Assembly: GCA_965112735.1 (NCBI GenBank)
Contig: OZ218962.1
Span: 2,480,001-2,544,000 of the forward strand
Direction: 5' to 3'
Length of the DNA: 64,000 nucleotides
Source: Phaeosaccion multiseriatum
Lineage: Eukaryota; Ochrophyta, other classes
Part shown: positions 63,319 through 64,000 of the stretch, in pieces
How the letters are laid out: the number at the start of each line of letters is the position of its first letter
How positions within the stretch are numbered: the first letter of the stretch is position 1
The notes under the pieces: generated by a model
Told to the model about the DNA's origin: nothing
Database searches by the model: none
What the model saw: the letters and a program-made list of their open reading frames with translations, nothing else
Position numbers and translations under genes: made by a program

Positions 63319-63962
63319 AGCCTGTCACGCTTGTGAAGGCGACGCTGGAAAGCTCCTCAGGCCAATACGGCATATCGAGTAAGTAGAGGGCGAGCACAAA
63401 GCAGCCAATGGCCACCACAGACGGACGGTAGCTGCTGGTGACCTGTGGTGGGCAGAGAGAGAGAGAGGAGGTGGAGCGAGGTAGTGCAGAAGGGGGAGGG
63501 GCCGCGAGAGGGGGACAGACAGTGAGAGGGAAAGAGAGAAACAGAGCGGCCCTTGTGGTTAGTGCGATGCTGGAAGGAAGGAAGGAAGGAAGGAAGGAAG
63601 GAGTCTACCCATACACGCATCGCACCCCCCCTACAATTGTTCTTTGTCTTCCTCCCGTCTGCCTGTGCCCCATTGGCCCATGTGCCTCTGCTTGCCCTAC
63701 CTACCATGCACTACCTACCATGCCCTGCATCCCCTACCCTCCCTGACCCTCTGCCCTTCCCTCCCCTCTCCTCCCCTCCCCTCACCTGAATGTCCCCCAG
63801 AGAGGCCTCAGCAATGAACATACTCAGGTACAGCACCCTTCCCTCCTGCATGCGTTTGAGCGCGTCACAAGCCTCCACCGCCAGTCGGAGGAAGTCCAAC
63901 GAGGTGGGCACCACGAGACGAAAGTGTGTGGTGTTGAGGACCTGCTCCTCCATGTCGAGCAC
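62945..63962 (-). CDS. Cyclin, C-terminal part (gene continues beyond the window)
   Basis: Two exons are visible: 63962-63786 and 63442-62945, joined in phase 0; the upstream coding sequence is outside the window. Exon 1 reads HFRLVVPTSLDFLRLAVEAC and YLSMFIAEASLGDIQ; the second opens YRPSVVAIGCFVLALYLLD and WPEELSSVAFTSVTG. This is the cyclin C-terminal fold (the P-T-x-x-FL, then E-x-S, PS-x-VA pattern of A/B-type cyclins). After a poly-Ser tract and a Gly/Asp-rich linker, LELGDVRACVQDLHRVHKSV completes the last helix. The protein ends LQLDWSL. The cyclin box N-terminal half and any destruction box are not in the window, so the subtype is unassigned, but mitotic A/B-like is favoured. Confidence 0.83.
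63443..63785. repeat. Cyclin intron with GA, GGAA and CCTACC repeats
   Basis: The 343-bp intron of the minus-strand cyclin gene holds a GA-rich stretch (63451-63545), (GGAA)n at 63573-63600 and C-rich CCTACC/CCCT repeats up to 63785. No other feature seen. Confidence 0.85.
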
Positions 63963-64000
63963 CTGAACAAGAGGGGCGGGAAGAAAGGAAGGAAGGGAGG

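Overview
This is nuclear DNA of a eukaryote, most likely a photosynthetic stramenopile or another alga with a red-algal-derived complex plastid. Genes are broken by many short GT-AG introns (15 coding exons in one gene, 16 in another). The spaces are packed with simple-sequence repeats. Three proteins carry a bipartite plastid presequence: a signal peptide followed at or near its end by Phe and a basic, Ser/Ala-rich stretch. The assignment to stramenopiles is inference; no species is named.

Layout, left to right. 764-2520 (-) is a plastid-targeted protein of unknown function. 3047-9901 (+) is plastid 2-isopropylmalate synthase (leucine biosynthesis), with a phase-consistent 15-exon model. 10265-13248 (-) is a leucine-carboxyl-methyltransferase-like SAM methyltransferase. 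13249-16087 is gene-poor and holds two large inverted repeats. 16088-21137 (-) is a TBC-domain Rab GAP. It shares a promoter region of under 200 bp with a LAMTOR3/MP1 homologue at 21314-22122 (+). 23470-26404 (-) is a PD-(D/E)XK nuclease-like protein. 27286-30818 (+) is a RAD51D-type recombinase paralogue. 31653-37579 (-) is a membrane-anchored Shewanella-like PPP phosphatase in 16 exons.

The right half continues with a plastid fibrillin (PAP) protein at 38151-40015 (+), a fatty-acid elongase at 40449-42413 (-), and a 65-aa coiled-coil protein at 43493-43690 (+). Two tandem paralogues follow, at 44564-47702 and 49790-54502 (both -). They share a C-terminal Cys-motif/membrane/tail module, and only the second has thioredoxin-like domains in front of it. 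55265-62170 (+) is a P1B copper-type ATPase in 14 exons. The C-terminal part of a cyclin, 62945-63962 (-), runs off the right edge.

The most novel elements are: (1) a family of small non-autonomous inverted-repeat transposons, one copy with perfect 20-bp termini and a perfect 6-bp target duplication; (2) the tandem paralogue pair with the unrecognised shared module; (3) an inverted partial copy of the cyclin 3' end facing its source; (4) a 259-bp near-perfect palindrome; (5) a purine-to-pyrimidine polarity of introns that could pair their two ends. The genes do not form an operon or one pathway. Several serve the plastid (leucine synthesis, fibrillin, the unknown protein) or membranes and signalling (TBC, LAMTOR3, phosphatase, elongase, Cu-ATPase).
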